A DNA stretch of 64,000 nt from Amoebidium appalachense (taxonomy: Eukaryota > Ichthyosporea): positions 10,354,001-10,418,000 of the forward strand of contig CAVNZM010000006.1 in the NCBI GenBank assembly GCA_963693365.1, read 5' to 3'. How positions within the stretch are numbered: position 1 is the first letter of the stretch; each line of letters starts with the position of its first letter. The notes under the pieces were generated by a model that worked only from the letters and a program-made list of their open reading frames with translations, made no database searches and had not been told where the DNA came from. Both the position numbers and the translations under genes were made by a program. Below, piece after piece: positions 26,763 through 39,614 of the stretch.

Positions 26763-27236
26763 ACCTGCCCCTCCCCTAAGCAAGATGTCACTAGCCTTTC
26801 TTTCTTTCTTTTTTCTTTTCTCTCTCTTTTTTTTTTTGTGGTGGTGGTGGTGGGGGGTGGGGGGGGGGGGAGATTTATATCAGTGCCCAGATCCACAGGC
26901 GGGCCAGCCCCTAGAAAGTCAGTTGTCCCATGTAGGCTATCCTGTCGAATTCCACACAGATCTCTGGTGTTGGTTTGTCAAACACAACATTTATAATGTT
27001 AATTAATTTAAAAGCCGTCCCAACTTGAAGACAAACACGCCGTTTTTCTGCTGCTAAAACCCTACGCTATACCCAACATTGTTTTGTTCGTGCAAAACAT
27101 GACTTTTCATCGAGGCTGTGCTTCCACTTCACTATAAAAATGCCCATAGCTCTCACCCAGAGTCATCGCGGAAACTGAAGGCTGCTGGTTGCCCGTCCTT
27201 CCCAGGCGACATGAATACGTGAATCGGAGTATCGAG

Positions 27237-27254
27237 GAGGGGGGGAAGGGGGGC

Positions 27255-27305
<51 letters not shown>

Positions 27306-27309
27306 GGGG

Positions 27310-27340
<31 letters not shown>

Positions 27341-27363
27341 AGAGGGGGGGGGGGGGGGGGGGG
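27237..27363. repeat. near-pure G tract of about 125 nt
   Basis: G homopolymer interrupted only by isolated A; strong G-quadruplex potential. Confidence 0.95.
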
Positions 27364-28041
27364 ATAAACCTTTTGTATGTGCCGGTGGATGGTGAGGGCT
27401 AACGGAGAAAAGGGATCCTTAAGTTTATTCATTAGAAAGAGGACAACGACAATACCAAGGGGTTAAGTCATATTGGGCTAGCTTGGGGGATCGGTGTAGC
27501 TGTTGCAAGTGTTGGGGGTTTACGGGTTTGTGGAGGGGGGAGGGGGGGAAGGGGGGGGAGGGGGGGAAAAGGGTGGGGCGGGGAGGGGGAGTGGGGTGGG
27601 GGGGGGGAGAGGGGGAGAGCGGGGACTGTGGAAGTTCAGGGTGCCCGGGGCCATTAACGAGCAGGCCTCAGTTGAAAGCAGTGCAGCGAGTCAGGGTGGG
27701 CGGTGCGGACTGGTGGTCGTGGTGGTGGTGTGGGTTGTTGATGTGTGTGTGTGTGTGTGTGTTGGGGGGGAGGGGGGAGGGTGAGGGGTCTGTTTTTTAC
27801 CTTGGTGGAATTCCCAAGACTTCGAATATGATACGTACTATTTGCTCGGTGGTGCCAATATTAATCTGCAATTTGCAAAGCGGCGGTGTGATGACTCACT
27901 GTAGTTGAAAAGTCACGTTGGCGCAAAGCTCGGAAAGTTGCACCATCTATATCCCTACTTTTTTTGTTTGTTTTATAAAACATAGGTCCGGCAACCGCGG
28001 CCGTCCGCAGCAATCATAAGCCTATAGAACCTCCCCCCGAG

Positions 28042-28093
<52 letters not shown>

Positions 28094-28845
28094 ACACATA
28101 CACACAGCCTTTTCATTATCGTACCGCCACCTTCGGCCCCCCTCCCCCCGGGCCCCCTCCCTCCTTCCCCACCCTCACATACACACACACCGCCCAGAAG
28201 GTCTGAGGGCCCCATCCAATAACAACAGCTTGTGTGTGTGAATGTGCGTATGCATGTGTGTGTGTGTGTGAGTGTGTGTGTGTGTGTGGGGGGGGGGGGG
28301 GAGGGCTGAGAGGCACTTGATGCTTACATGCATGTGGGAGGAGTAAGCAGCGTGTCTGGAGGGGGAGCAGGAATTCGAAGGGCGGGGATGGGGGGAGGGG
28401 TGGAGGGGAGCCCGATCGCAACCCCCTGCACGTGTACGGAGTCCAAGCTGCACAATTTCCACACGCACGATGCAGGCAAATCCAAGGCATTGCACACACA
28501 AAGACTCGGGAGTACCCAGACAAGAACAACAGACGATCGCAAAGATTTTTTGCCATGCCAAGCAGCTTGCCTGTGTTTTATTTGTCACTGCAAAAGCGTT
28601 CTGATTCCACGGCCTCATCCCCGCGCCTAAAATGGGAGGCCAACGGTCACCATTGGTCGTCTTCCATGACCTTCCTAAAATGGCTATTGCATGCGCCATA
28701 ATAATCCGGGCCCAGCATGCTCCCCCATAACTTCCTCTATGTTGAAAAACGACCACGACAATGGCCGAGAAAAATCCCTTGACGGACTATGTTCCAAACT
28801 CAATAAGCGACGTCTAGTAAGCCATATATATGTACACCAGGCCAA

Positions 28846-28911
28846 ACAACATAAGGTACAGTGAAAGTCCATATTCTGACAACATAAGGTACAGTGAAAG
28901 TCCATATTCTG
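28846..28911. repeat. 33-bp perfect tandem duplication
   Basis: Two adjacent identical copies of a 33-bp unit starting ACAACATAAGGTACAGTGAA. Confidence 0.95.
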
Positions 28912-29072
28912 CAAATGCATTTCATTACCGAGAAACGGACATTCAGCCTTTCATTCCGGTTCAAAAAAAGGTGGGTTTTATATATCTAATTCGAAGAGCA
29001 CAATAAAAATTTTCAGAATAGAGCCATGAAAAAGAAAAAGAAATAAAGGGTGAAACCCCCTGCATGTGTACA

Positions 29073-29597
29073 CTACACCACCTCAACCGAATTCATCTCG
29101 ATATTCGGCAAGTCATCCTCCGAGCCAGCCACCCGCATATATCTGGGCTTCGCCACACTGCCCACCGCCACCTTGGTTTTCAGGTTGGTGAGATGCCCTT
29201 TGAATGCCAGAACGGGGGGTTGCCACGAGGGGGTGGGGCGGCGGTAGAGTTTGAGCAGGAGGGAGGATGTGACGACAGACAGGGAGGAGAACATCATGGC
29301 CCCGGCAGCAATGTTGGGGTGCATCTGCAGCCCGGCCCACATGAAGCAGCCCGATGCTATGGGGATGCCTGGGGGGTGGGTGGCATTGTGGTGAGTGGGT
29401 GGGTTGGGTGGGTGTTACGGAGTTGATAATGCATAGTGGTGTGCAAATGATCGTGCAAAGAATAATGGCGGTGTTTGACTCGGCAAGGCAGATTGCACCA
29501 GCAATCTTAATAGAGGTTGGTGGAACACGACCGGGTGTGTGCATGCGTGTGTGTGAGTTATGTGTTTAAAAAAAAGGCATTTTTTTTTTTTTTTTTA

Positions 29598-29629
<32 letters not shown>

Positions 29630-30166
29630 GCTGCTCCCTGCTGTGCGCGCGCCTCTGCACGTGTGTATATGTTGTTATGTATGTTCGTGGACGTGCAGTT
29701 TGGGGAAAGGGAGGGAAGGGAGGTGTGTGTGTGTGTGTTGGGGGGGGGGGGGGGGGGGGGGAGGATATAGGGCACATACTGATGACATTGTAGATGCAGG
29801 CGAAGAAGAAGTTGAGGCGTATCCTGCGCACGGTGGTGCGGGACAGATCGATGGCCGTGACCACGTCCATGAGTTTGCTCTTGATCAGCACCACGTCAGC
29901 AGTCTCAATCGCAACATCAGTGCCTGACCCGATGGCCATACCGAGGTCTGCTTGCGCTGTGGCGGTATTAAGGGTGTTAGAAGGTGTGTTGTCGGCAAGG
30001 TGGAAAGGCAGGGTGGAATCAGAGAGGGGGGGAAAGATGGAAGTATGTCTGGTGGGTGTTTGCGCCTGTGCGGGTGTGTGTGTGTGTGTGCGCGTGTGGG
30101 TGGATGGGTGTGGTGGCGGTGGCGGTAGTGGTAGTGGTGGTGGTGGTGGTAGTGATGGTGGTGTGT

Positions 30167-30215
<49 letters not shown>

Positions 30216-32497
30216 AGACGTGCAAAAAAGAAGTCGTTGCAAAGAAGGGAGCTGAAAGAAAGTTTAGCTGAATTAGGAGGATGTGTAAAGAGTGGCTATA
30301 GATGCCGGCATTATCAAGCAAAAGAGGAGACAAGGTTGGATTCAGTATTCACATTGTTTGTTTGTTTGTGTGTGTGTGTGTGTGTAGGGGGGGGGGGGGG
30401 GGCAAGTACCGAGTGCAGGGGAGTCGTTGATGCCCTCGCCCACCATGGCCACAACCTCCCCGGCCTCCTGCAGCTGCCGCACGACCTTAGACTTGTTGCC
30501 GGGCAGCACGTTGGCATACACATTCTCCGCATCGATGCCCACCTGCCGTGCCACACTCTGCGCCGTGTGCACGTTGTCGCCCGAGATCATCAGCACGTTC
30601 ATGCCCATGCGCTTGAGCACACGCACGGCATCTGCAGCGTCGGGCTTGATGGTGTCTGACAGGGAGATGACGCACACTATGCGGCCATCCACGGCCATGA
30701 GGATGGGCGTCATGTGCCCTGCCTCCACCTGAGCAACTACATCATCGGCCTGACTGCCCGTCACTATGCCCTCCTGGGCAATGCACAGCGAGTTGCCAAT
30801 GACCACCCGCATGCCGTCTATTATGGCAACAATGCCACGGCCAGGCAGTACGGTGGTGGCCTGTGCCGGGCGGAAGGAGTTGACCATCATGATCGCCTTG
30901 GCATAGCTGCCGATGGCCACCCCGTACGGGTGCTCGCTGCCGCCCTCGGCCATGCCCATCAGCTCCACCACACGGCACCGCGGCAGCACCTGCTCGTCCA
31001 CGAGCACGTGCACCCCCGCAACATTGGGGTGGCCGTGCGTCAGCGTGCCGGTCTTGTCAAACACCACCGTGGTGACCCTGTGGGCCATCTCCAGTGCCCC
31101 CCCACCCTTGATCAAGATGCCGTTCTTGGCCCCCACACCAGTGCCCACCATCACGGCCGTGGGTGTGGCCAGGCCCAGGGCGCACGGGCAGGCCACGACC
31201 AGCACCGAGATGCAGAACACCAGCGAGTAGTGCAACACTGACTCGTGCTCGGGCACCGCCGCGGCACCTGAACACGTGAGGGCCAGCCACACAAAGAACG
31301 TGGCCACGGCGATGGTGACGATGGCCGGCACAAAGACCGCAGACACCTCGTCGGCAAACCGCTGGATGGGGGCCTTGGAGGTCTGTGCCTCTTCGACCAG
31401 TTTGACGATCTGAGCCAATGCTGATTGGCCGCCCACTGTAGTAGCCCGTACATGCAAAAGCCCTGATTGGTTGATGGTTCCACCAATCACAGAGTCGCCC
31501 GTGTTCTTGTGGATGGCCACTGATTCGCCGGTGATCATGCTCTCGTCCACACTGCTGTGGCCAAACACAATAACACCATCTACAGGCACCTTGGACCCGG
31601 GCACCACCTTAACCACGTCCCCGCGCTGAACCAGGTCGGCGTCGATTATCTTTTCTGACGTGTCGCCGTTCTTGTCGGTGCGCAGAAGAATGGCCTCGTT
31701 GGCGCGCAGAGACATGAGCTCACGAAGAGCCTCCGACGTCTTCCCGGTGGCCATTTTCTCCAGCCACCGACCGAGGCACACAAACGTGAACAACATCACT
31801 GATGTGTCGAAAAACGTGTGTGGGCTGTGCATCATGCCCCCACCCATAGCCATAGCTATACCAAGCACAGAGAGCGAGTATGCGTAGGCACATGAGGAGC
31901 CCAAAACAATCAACGCGTCCATGTTGGGTGACTTGTGCTTGATGGATTTGTACGCCGACACGTAAAAATAGCGGCCAATGATAAACTGCACAAACGTGGC
32001 AAACACCAATTGGATCAGGTTGCTGCGGGAAAGACCCGGTGTGATTTGTGATTCGAGCCACATCATGGGCGCCTGTAGCCGGTGCAGGACTTGGTGCATA
32101 ATGACGGTGGGCAGAAACACACACAGGCAGGCCAGGAACCGCCATTTCCACTTATTCACCTCCTCCGAGTGATCGGGAAACGTTAGTCGGTGCCCGGTCT
32201 TCAACTCTGCCGTGAAACCGATATCTTCAATCGCCTCGACGATCGATCGCACACCGATTAGGGCTGGATCGTACGAAATCCGGCCAGAATGGGTGGCCAA
32301 AGACACAGATACGTGGTGTATTCCATGCTGCTGGGCCAAATTTCGCTCGATGTTGGCCACACAGGACGAGCACGTCATGCCCCCAATGCTCACTTCACAC
32401 ACACCGGTTTCCTCCTCACGAAGAACCTCGGCAGTAAACCCGATGTCGCGAATCTGGAAATGCGCAGCAGATGTGTTAGCCACACATAATACCCAGA

Positions 32498-32541
<44 letters not shown>

Positions 32542-33479
32542 ACACCACACACACGCACACACGTGAAGAAAGGGAAGAGAGAGAGGAGGGGTTGGGGTGG
32601 GGTGAAGAGGGAGCTGGGAGGATGATTAAGAAATACCCAAACAAAGACATACACACGAGCCCGGAAATAATGTAAGGCATGATACAAAACTGAACAAGAA
32701 AAACGAAAAGCACCGCTCTCACGTCCCTCACTCCCCAAACTACCCACATGCACGATGCCCCTGTGCGTTTGTGCAAATTGTATCATTACTACTCTCCCAT
32801 TCCCTTCCATCCCCAATCTGATTGGTCACCGTCTCTATCCCCCCCCCCCCCCCCCTTCATCCACCACTCACTCTCATCAGCACATTACTCCCCCCCCCCC
32901 CCCCCCCCCCTCCATGCCCCCTTTACCCCCCACCCGCAGCCCCTGCTCACCTTGTCAGCAATCTCACCGGGGCTGACCATAGCCGCCACATACTCGACCT
33001 CCGCCTTTTCAGCCAACAGGCCCACGTGGATGGACAGCACCCCAGCCACCTTGCCCACGGCCCTCTCGATGTTGGCCACACACGACGAGCACGTCATGCC
33101 CCCCACACGCAGCACCACACGCTCACCACCCCCACTCACGTGGTTTCCATCAATGTCAAACGATAGCGACGGTGCCAAATGCTCGCTTTTCCACACCGGC
33201 TTCTCTTCCAAAATGCTCCCGATGGAATGGTGCCGAGAAACTGCCCCCCCTGATGGTGTGATGTTGACGCGTGTGTGTGCGGCATCTGTGTGGCCCACAT
33301 CCATCATGGCCGGGGCATGGACTGTGCTCGGTGCTGCCACAGAGAGAACAGACGCTTCAAACCCCATCTGCAATGTGGCACGTCAGAAATGCAAATGTTA
33401 TGCACACATATACAGGTGCAAACAGTCAAATGGGTCTTGTTTGTGGCCTTGAGAGTGCACGGGTGTGTGACTGTGTGTT

Positions 33480-33541
<62 letters not shown>

Positions 33542-34249
33542 GGGGAAAAGTACATGTTCCACAGTCATTCAAGCATACAAAGAAACAGTATAGAATGATA
33601 GAACACGCCCAAAACCGATCACCCGAGGGGATTACCAGATGTAATACTTGCAGCTGGATATCGCATAAGAGAAATTTAACATTCAGAGCATCCCAGGTGC
33701 AGCGGACAATGTGAAAGACATGCAAACAGCTGCCACCCTATACCCCCAGATTCTTCTAACCCCGGGCTTTTCTTCCCATTTTTTTGTGGGCGTATGTCTA
33801 TGGCCCTGCAGACACCAGCACAACCCACTTGAACCCGACGGCAGGGACACTCACATCGTCGATAGCCTCGGCCACAGCACGGCCCGATGTCCGGGTCGGG
33901 TCAAACACCACGTGAGCCTCCTCACGGGCCAGGTCGACCCGAATGCTAACCACACCAGGCTGGGGCCCAACTGTTTCCTCGATGTTGCGCACACACGAAC
34001 CACACGTCATCCCGAGTACCCGGATGGTGGCTGACTCGGTGTGTGTTGGGGATATGTCGAGTAATAGAGACACATCTTGTGAAGTTTGGGCTGGTGGGGC
34101 TTGGGTTTGTGTGTGCAGAACTGAAGCCTCAAAACCCATCTGCATAAATAGAGGGTGTTAGGGTGTGAGGATGGGATTTAAACGACAGGCACAAATGCAA
34201 GTGCATCCCTGACCCTGAAAGCCCCCTTTGTGCGCAATGTGACCCTTAC

Positions 34250-34296
<47 letters not shown>

Positions 34297-36220
34297 TTTT
34301 ATGTATATGCGTAAGGGGTAGGTAGTGGATTGGAAGTATGTACATGCTCAAGAGGGCGGCATGCCAGTGTTGCTCTTGTGGTTAGGTATGCAGCTCTTGT
34401 ATGTGCTGTACACAAGCTTGCAAACACACAGATCTCTGAGCGAACAATTTCTTTAAGTGACTATTTCCTTCTACTGCCCCCCACAACCACCACCACACCA
34501 TACACGAACCGACCCACATGCCCACACAGCCACACCCACCACACCAACGCACAGCACCCTACCGGAAGGCCGAATAACTCATTAGCTAACAGTATTATGG
34601 AAACACTGGACAGTAGGTAGGTGCAACCCTCCCCCCCCAGGCCCACCAAAAACAAACAAACAAACAAACAAACAAACAAACAAACAAGCAAACAAACAAA
34701 CAAACAAAAAAAAAAAAAAAAAAAAAAAAAAAGGAAAAAAGCACCTACATCGTCAATAGCCTCTGCTATTTCTTCTGCAGAGGTCAAGTGTGGCACGTAG
34801 GTTACCCGGGCCATCTCCTCCTCCAAAGACACCACTATCTCCATCACCCCAGGACGGACCCCCACTGTCTCCTCTATGTTGCGCACACAGGATTTGCAGG
34901 TCATTCCTATGACCGATATCGTGGTCTGCTCGCGCTGAGAGACTGACTGTGGTCTCGCATTGGCGAGTGCTTGTTGCGAGTCTGATAAAACGGCTGCCTC
35001 AAAACCCATCTGAGGCAGTAAGAGGAATTAAAACAAATACAGTGATCTGCAAAGCGTGGCTTACATAGCCGATACTTGAAACGTCGTGGGAGCAGGTGGG
35101 ATGATGGTGGAGTTGAAAAAAAGTGTTTGTTTTGGTCTCTTTTTGGCTGTCTATATATGTAAGTACCTAAGCCAAAAAACGGGACTGTTTGTTGCTTGTG
35201 TGTGTGGGTGTTTGTGCAAGCTTATAAAGAATATGTAAGCAGAAACATACAGTGCACTTAATTTTCATGCATAGGCTACAAGCAAACGGAGGTGAGCGGC
35301 TTCAGTGACGCATTTGTGGTCGCTTCTATAATGGGCCGGTGTTCGCGTTTGAATATGAAAGCAGGAAAGGGGCATGAAAGCGTTTACATGGCAGAATTTC
35401 ATTGAAGGGAACTGAAAGTGCAGAGAGAAGTACGTTTCCGTGCAAACACATAACGTTTGCAGAGTTCAAGTCACAGAAAGCGTGGATACGCCTTGGTGAG
35501 TGTGTTGGTTATTCATGTGTGTGGACAAAGTCAGTCCGCACCACACTGCTAGGCAACATATACACGTGCCCATGCTTGCACGAACCACGGTATGTGCGCG
35601 GGCTTGAATACATGTGTGATGTTTTTTCGTTTGCATCCTTGCGCGCATACCTGTGTATGTGTGTGTGTGTGTGTGTCAGTGCGTGTGTTATGCGTGCGTG
35701 CGTGCACCTGTTTGTGTTTGGTGTTTTTGCTTGTGTATATATATTGGCAAACGTGTAAGCCCGCTCAAACAGTTATTTCTGTACACGAATGCAGAAAGAA
35801 ATAGGTGCGCTAGAACTTTGCTAGAGGTCATTACGTGCGAATTAGTTCACTTTCAATAGTTAGCAGAGAAAGTGACAGTGGGGAAGGATGCATATTTCTG
35901 CCATTTGAGAACCTTTTATCGATAGGGAACGAGCAGCTGTGTTTTTGTATGTCTATGCCTTCTCTAACATAAGTCGAAAAACGCAGAGACAGGAAGTGTT
36001 TCTCGAGTAGGTTATGGCGGCCATGGACACTTACATCATCGATGAATTCGGCGACATCCTGGCCTTTCAGCACGGTAGGGTCGTAGGTGGCAACTGCTCT
36101 CTCCAACTTTAGATCCACGCTTATGCTATATATGCCCTCCCTGGCCCCTACTGTCTCCTCTATGTTCCGTACACATGACTTGCAGGTCATGCCCAGCACA
36201 GACAACTCTACCGTCGCCAT
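29073..36220 (-). CDS. Cu+-transporting P1B-type ATPase, five HMA domains
   Basis: Copper pump of the ATP7/CCC2 family, expected in Golgi/secretory membranes, loading copper enzymes and exporting excess copper. Seven exons: 36220-36035, 35009-34749, 34139-33855, 33367-32951, 32453-30410, 29956-29780, 29368-29073; 3666 nt, 1221 residues. The ATG sits in a GCCATGTTG context on the plus strand; the stop is TAG. Each of exons 1-4 carries one HMA domain and exon 5 starts with the fifth (GMTCKSC twice, GMTCGSC, GMTCSSC twice). The core follows: TM pairs, [11 protein letters not shown] actuator motif, [13 protein letters not shown] (metal-binding CPC in TM6), [11 protein letters not shown] (phosphorylated Asp), [12 protein letters not shown] (SEHP), ISGDN, and [11 protein letters not shown] in the hinge. 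The hinge motif has Glu where GDGIND is usual. The C-terminus is YNVISIPIASG, a last TM, then a short tail lacking a dileucine signal that I can see. Exons 2-4 all begin with MGFEA. Confidence 0.96.
29582..29631. repeat. T-run then G-run in the last ATPase intron
   Basis: T tract, AGGA, then about 31 G on the plus strand; a C-to-A composite in the transcript of the copper ATPase. Confidence 0.9.
33477..33545. repeat. (GT)n then G-run, intronic
   Basis: About 30 GT units ending in G6, in the copper ATPase intron between exons 3 and 4. Confidence 0.95.
34649..34732. repeat. (AAAC)n followed by A-run
   Basis: About 14 AAAC units and about 27 A, directly downstream (transcript sense) of the donor of copper ATPase exon 35009-34749; read as T-run then (GTTT)n in the pre-mRNA. 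Confidence 0.95.
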
Positions 36221-38170
36221 GTTGAGAAACTGGCTCTGGCTGCCACCAACTTAACTGCTTACTATATACTATTGCTCGGCCATACCCGGGTGTTAGATGG
36301 GTTCGGACTTCCTGCACAGTCGAAGTGGTCAAGAGGTGTGCACTTGCTGCTATGTCGGCATGGGCTGTGGTTTCAACTTACTGCGTATCTTTGTAATAAA
36401 AACTTTTCACTGGTTGTCAAGCCTTAGTAAGCTCTTTAGTTCTGTGTGCCGCGGGCCAAAGTGCTGTCTGCGTGCGGTGGGCCAAATTTGCCCGACTGTG
36501 ACACGCAGGCTGCCAGTTGTTTGGTTTACACGGTCTATGCAGAGACGGTGGTAAAAAAAGTCTTGAGCGACCTTAAAACTTGAACCATCTGGATGCACAC
36601 TTTTAGTTTTTTCTCCTAAAATTCTATTTATGAAAGCACAAAAATTATTCAATATCATATTTTACTGCTCATAATATAGTTACTGTTTAATCAACCTTAT
36701 ATTACTTCCTAGTTTTCTCTCAAGGTTCTTTATTGAGTAGGACTGGAGATGATGTTTACTCTGCTCGCAAGCTAATAACGGCGTTGAACATGAGACGGTG
36801 TAATCTGGCTTTCCTCAACTGCATGACTTACAGCAAATGAATAATAGCGAATGCCCGCCAACACATTCTTTTACACCAGGACCTGAAATTAGTGACCCAT
36901 GTATAAGATCCAAAAAGGGCCCATCACAAGGCCTCCTATGTCCTATATATATACTAACATGGGAGGCCTTGGCCCATAAACAAGTTGTACCGTAATTTGT
37001 ACGGCGTTAGGTTTATTCAACTGCAGCTCATCAGGGATTTATTTTCAACTGAATAAGAAAAATATTAGTTCTTTCCTCTAAATTTCAGGTTTCTGGTACT
37101 TGTGGCGAGGCCCCAGGGGCAGCAATGTCATGCATAAATCCACTTCTTCATCGCACGCATGTCAGATATCGATCCGCCCCCTGATCCGCGGACATCATTA
37201 TCTTCATAATATTCAATAGTATGAGGTGACCAGTCTATGACAAACTCTTAGGAAGCTTTTCGCGGCATATAATTTTTTTCCAAAATGTAGATCCAGAATA
37301 AACTAGCATGCTCTCTACACCTGAAGTGCACATACAAGGCATGCGTTTTTGCAGGTAAACGGGGCAGGTGTGACAGCACATAGGCGCGGTTGTGTGGCGG
37401 ACACTTCTCATTGGGATCTACCATTGAGCCAATGGATACGTGCCCGGCCTGTTCGCGAAATGCCGCAGCCTTCAGCCTTGCAACGGCACTGCCACAGTCT
37501 GCCAGCCGCAGTCATCTACAATTTTTCAAGGCCTTGGTCTGTTGGTGCAAGTGTCACCTGTGCTGCAGGCACGGTTGACGGTGGGCACAAGTGTATTGTC
37601 TGTATAGGCTAGTTTAGAGCACCATGACGCGTCGAGTTGAGTACGCACGCGTACGTGCCAAGCTCTGCTATGTATGTGCTTGTGTCATATAGCAGCTGCT
37701 GAACGCATCATGGGTTGTCTACGTGTACGGCAGAGGCGACTGATTTTTTTGTGTGGGGAGATCGCCGGCTGAACGTTAGGAGGTCTTTGGAGAGCTAATA
37801 CAGTGTGTTGGTCCTTACTACGACGCTTGCGTATTATTGTGCGTGCATCTGAGTCCGCTTTGGAAGGAGGGAGGAGAGCAGGGTAAAGAAAAAATGATTG
37901 GCATGTGGCAAACAAAGCCTGCCAGGGAACGGTGTATGTATAGCCGCGAATGCTAGTTACACGGGTGTTCACATGTTGGCGTGCGTATTTGCGCGCGCCC
38001 GCGTGTGTGTGCTTGTGGTTTGCGTGAGTGTGTTGGTCCTGGGGAGGGGGGGAGGGGAGAGGGGGAGGGGAGGAGCGGGGGGGGGGGGGGGGTACGTAAA
38101 AAGATGGCTGTGTGAGGGGAGGGGGGAAGAGGGGAGGGATAACGCCCCGTGTACACGTGTGTGCCGGAGC
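36221..38170. other. upstream region of the copper ATPase
   Basis: Expected to hold the copper ATPase promoter, which would be read leftwards. 36300-37350 is AT-rich unique sequence without a convincing ORF. Short ORFs at 37349-37612 (+) and 37685-37972 (-) have no recognisable domain and no splice-phase support. 38041-38093 is G-rich. Confidence 0.5.
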
Positions 38171-39258
38171 TTATGTTGACTGTTGGAGGGCAGAGGTAAG
38201 ACAAAGAGCGTTAGCCTCGAGGGCTTGTCTTTGATCAGCGGACTGGGCAAGGGTCCGAGGGCGAGGGATAGAGAGATCTGAGGGGGGCGGCCCACGCGAA
38301 CGGATCTTCCGGCCCAGAAAATCCTCAGTTCCTGTCCATAAGTTCATCAAACATTTCCTGCACTCCCAGTATGTAAAAAACACAAGTAAATATATATTGT
38401 CTTCAACCATTGTTGAACGCTCAAATTGATTCTCCTTTAAACAGCTTAAAGTTCTTCATGCTGATAAAGTGTGATGGGTGTCTCTGTGTGAATATGTTCA
38501 CGTGCGTGTTTTTGTGTGTCTGTGTGCGTGCATGTGTGTGTGTGTTTGTGTGTGGTGCCTTTGAAAAATATACACCCACCGTGACGGTAGATTTTACCTC
38601 ACTGCAGTTGGATGGGGCAACCAATACTATAACATGCCAGGTCAGAGGGAACCTTTAATTGTCAGCCAAAAAGTCGCTAGGCTAAGGCTGCTCCCCTCCC
38701 CCTCCCCCCCTCAAATCCCCCCTCCCAACCACCCTCCTCCCCCACCTTCCACACACACGCGCGCACACGCACACGCACACGAACACAAACACACCGTGGC
38801 ACACGCACACACCACACGCACATGTACACACGCACACATGCACCGCACCACACACACACATGCACACACATTGCCAGCCAGTTAGCAGACACCCGTAGGG
38901 AAAGAGGTAAAACGCGACATAAAAACTCACACCTATCAACATGCTTGCGATTAAAAGGCTCAGCACAAAAGTGGCACCAGCGGCGATGAAAACAAAAATT
39001 ACAACGCCACTGCACAACTTCCCAGGCAATATCAACATCAGAGCACCATACAGACTTATCTACTAGGGTGGTATCCATACGTACAGCAGGAGAAATATAT
39101 CCTGCCAAAGCTCCCAAAAAGCGATAATGATCAGTACGGTGTTGCCTAAGGAACATAACACATGCCGACTGAGTTTTACCTTTGATTTCTCTATCAGAAC
39201 GAGAAAGAAACTTATACTGCGTATAATAATAACGCGAAGAATGCAGAAAAAATATCAT
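38171..39258 (-). CDS. hypothetical two-exon protein with Cys/His cluster
   Basis: Tentative model: exon 39258-38933 joined to exon 38357-38171, with donor ATAG|GTGTGAG and acceptor CTGCAG (minus sense). The AG|G split codon keeps the frame open to a stop at 38173-38171, giving about 170 residues. The first exon starts at an ATG and reads RYYYTQYKFLSRSDREIKGK, then SVWCSDVDIAWEVVQWRCNF, then WCHFCAEPFNRKHVDR. The pattern CxxC-x(n)-CxxC-x7-H suggests a small zinc-binding fold, and the hydrophobic start could be a signal. The second exon is WTGTEDFLGRKIRSRG and a proline/serine-rich tail. I do not recognise a family. It could be a degraded transposon ORF or chance. Confidence 0.35.
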
Positions 39259-39614
39259 TTTCACACAGTGTTCAGGTATCTCAGTATGCACTTGTTACTA
39301 AATAACTCGTTAAGTTTTTATTGTCTTCTCATGATGCCGTGCATACTTGCATATCTTTCCGTCGAATAAATCCAGTCCAAAGGAAGAAATTTTTCTTTTG
39401 ACTGGAAGAATTTTTTTTTTTTTTTTTTTCAGCCGCAGGTGCGAGCTGTGCGCTTTTCCTTGATCCAGGGGGGTCTATGATCGATTTGGAGGGGGCACAG
39501 ATTGGACCCTCCCCTCCACGAAAATCTAGGTTTGGGTTAGGGTATTATTTGGGTACGGTATAGCCGTCCAGTTGACAATAAGTATACTCAAGGCTTTTGT
39601 TCCCTCCAGCAAAA

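Noticed and set aside
28324-28756. Overlapping ORFs on both strands
   Set aside because: Cys/Val- and Pro-rich, no splice-phase continuity, no recognisable motif.
30714-31241. Antisense ORFs over the copper ATPase exon
   Set aside because: Open by codon bias of the real gene on the minus strand; no domain recognised.
37685-37972. 95-residue minus-strand ORF
   Set aside because: No ATG at the start of the ORF, no domain and no splice support.
39528-39545. GGTTTGGGTTAGGG resembling telomere repeat
   Set aside because: Only about one and a half units; no array.
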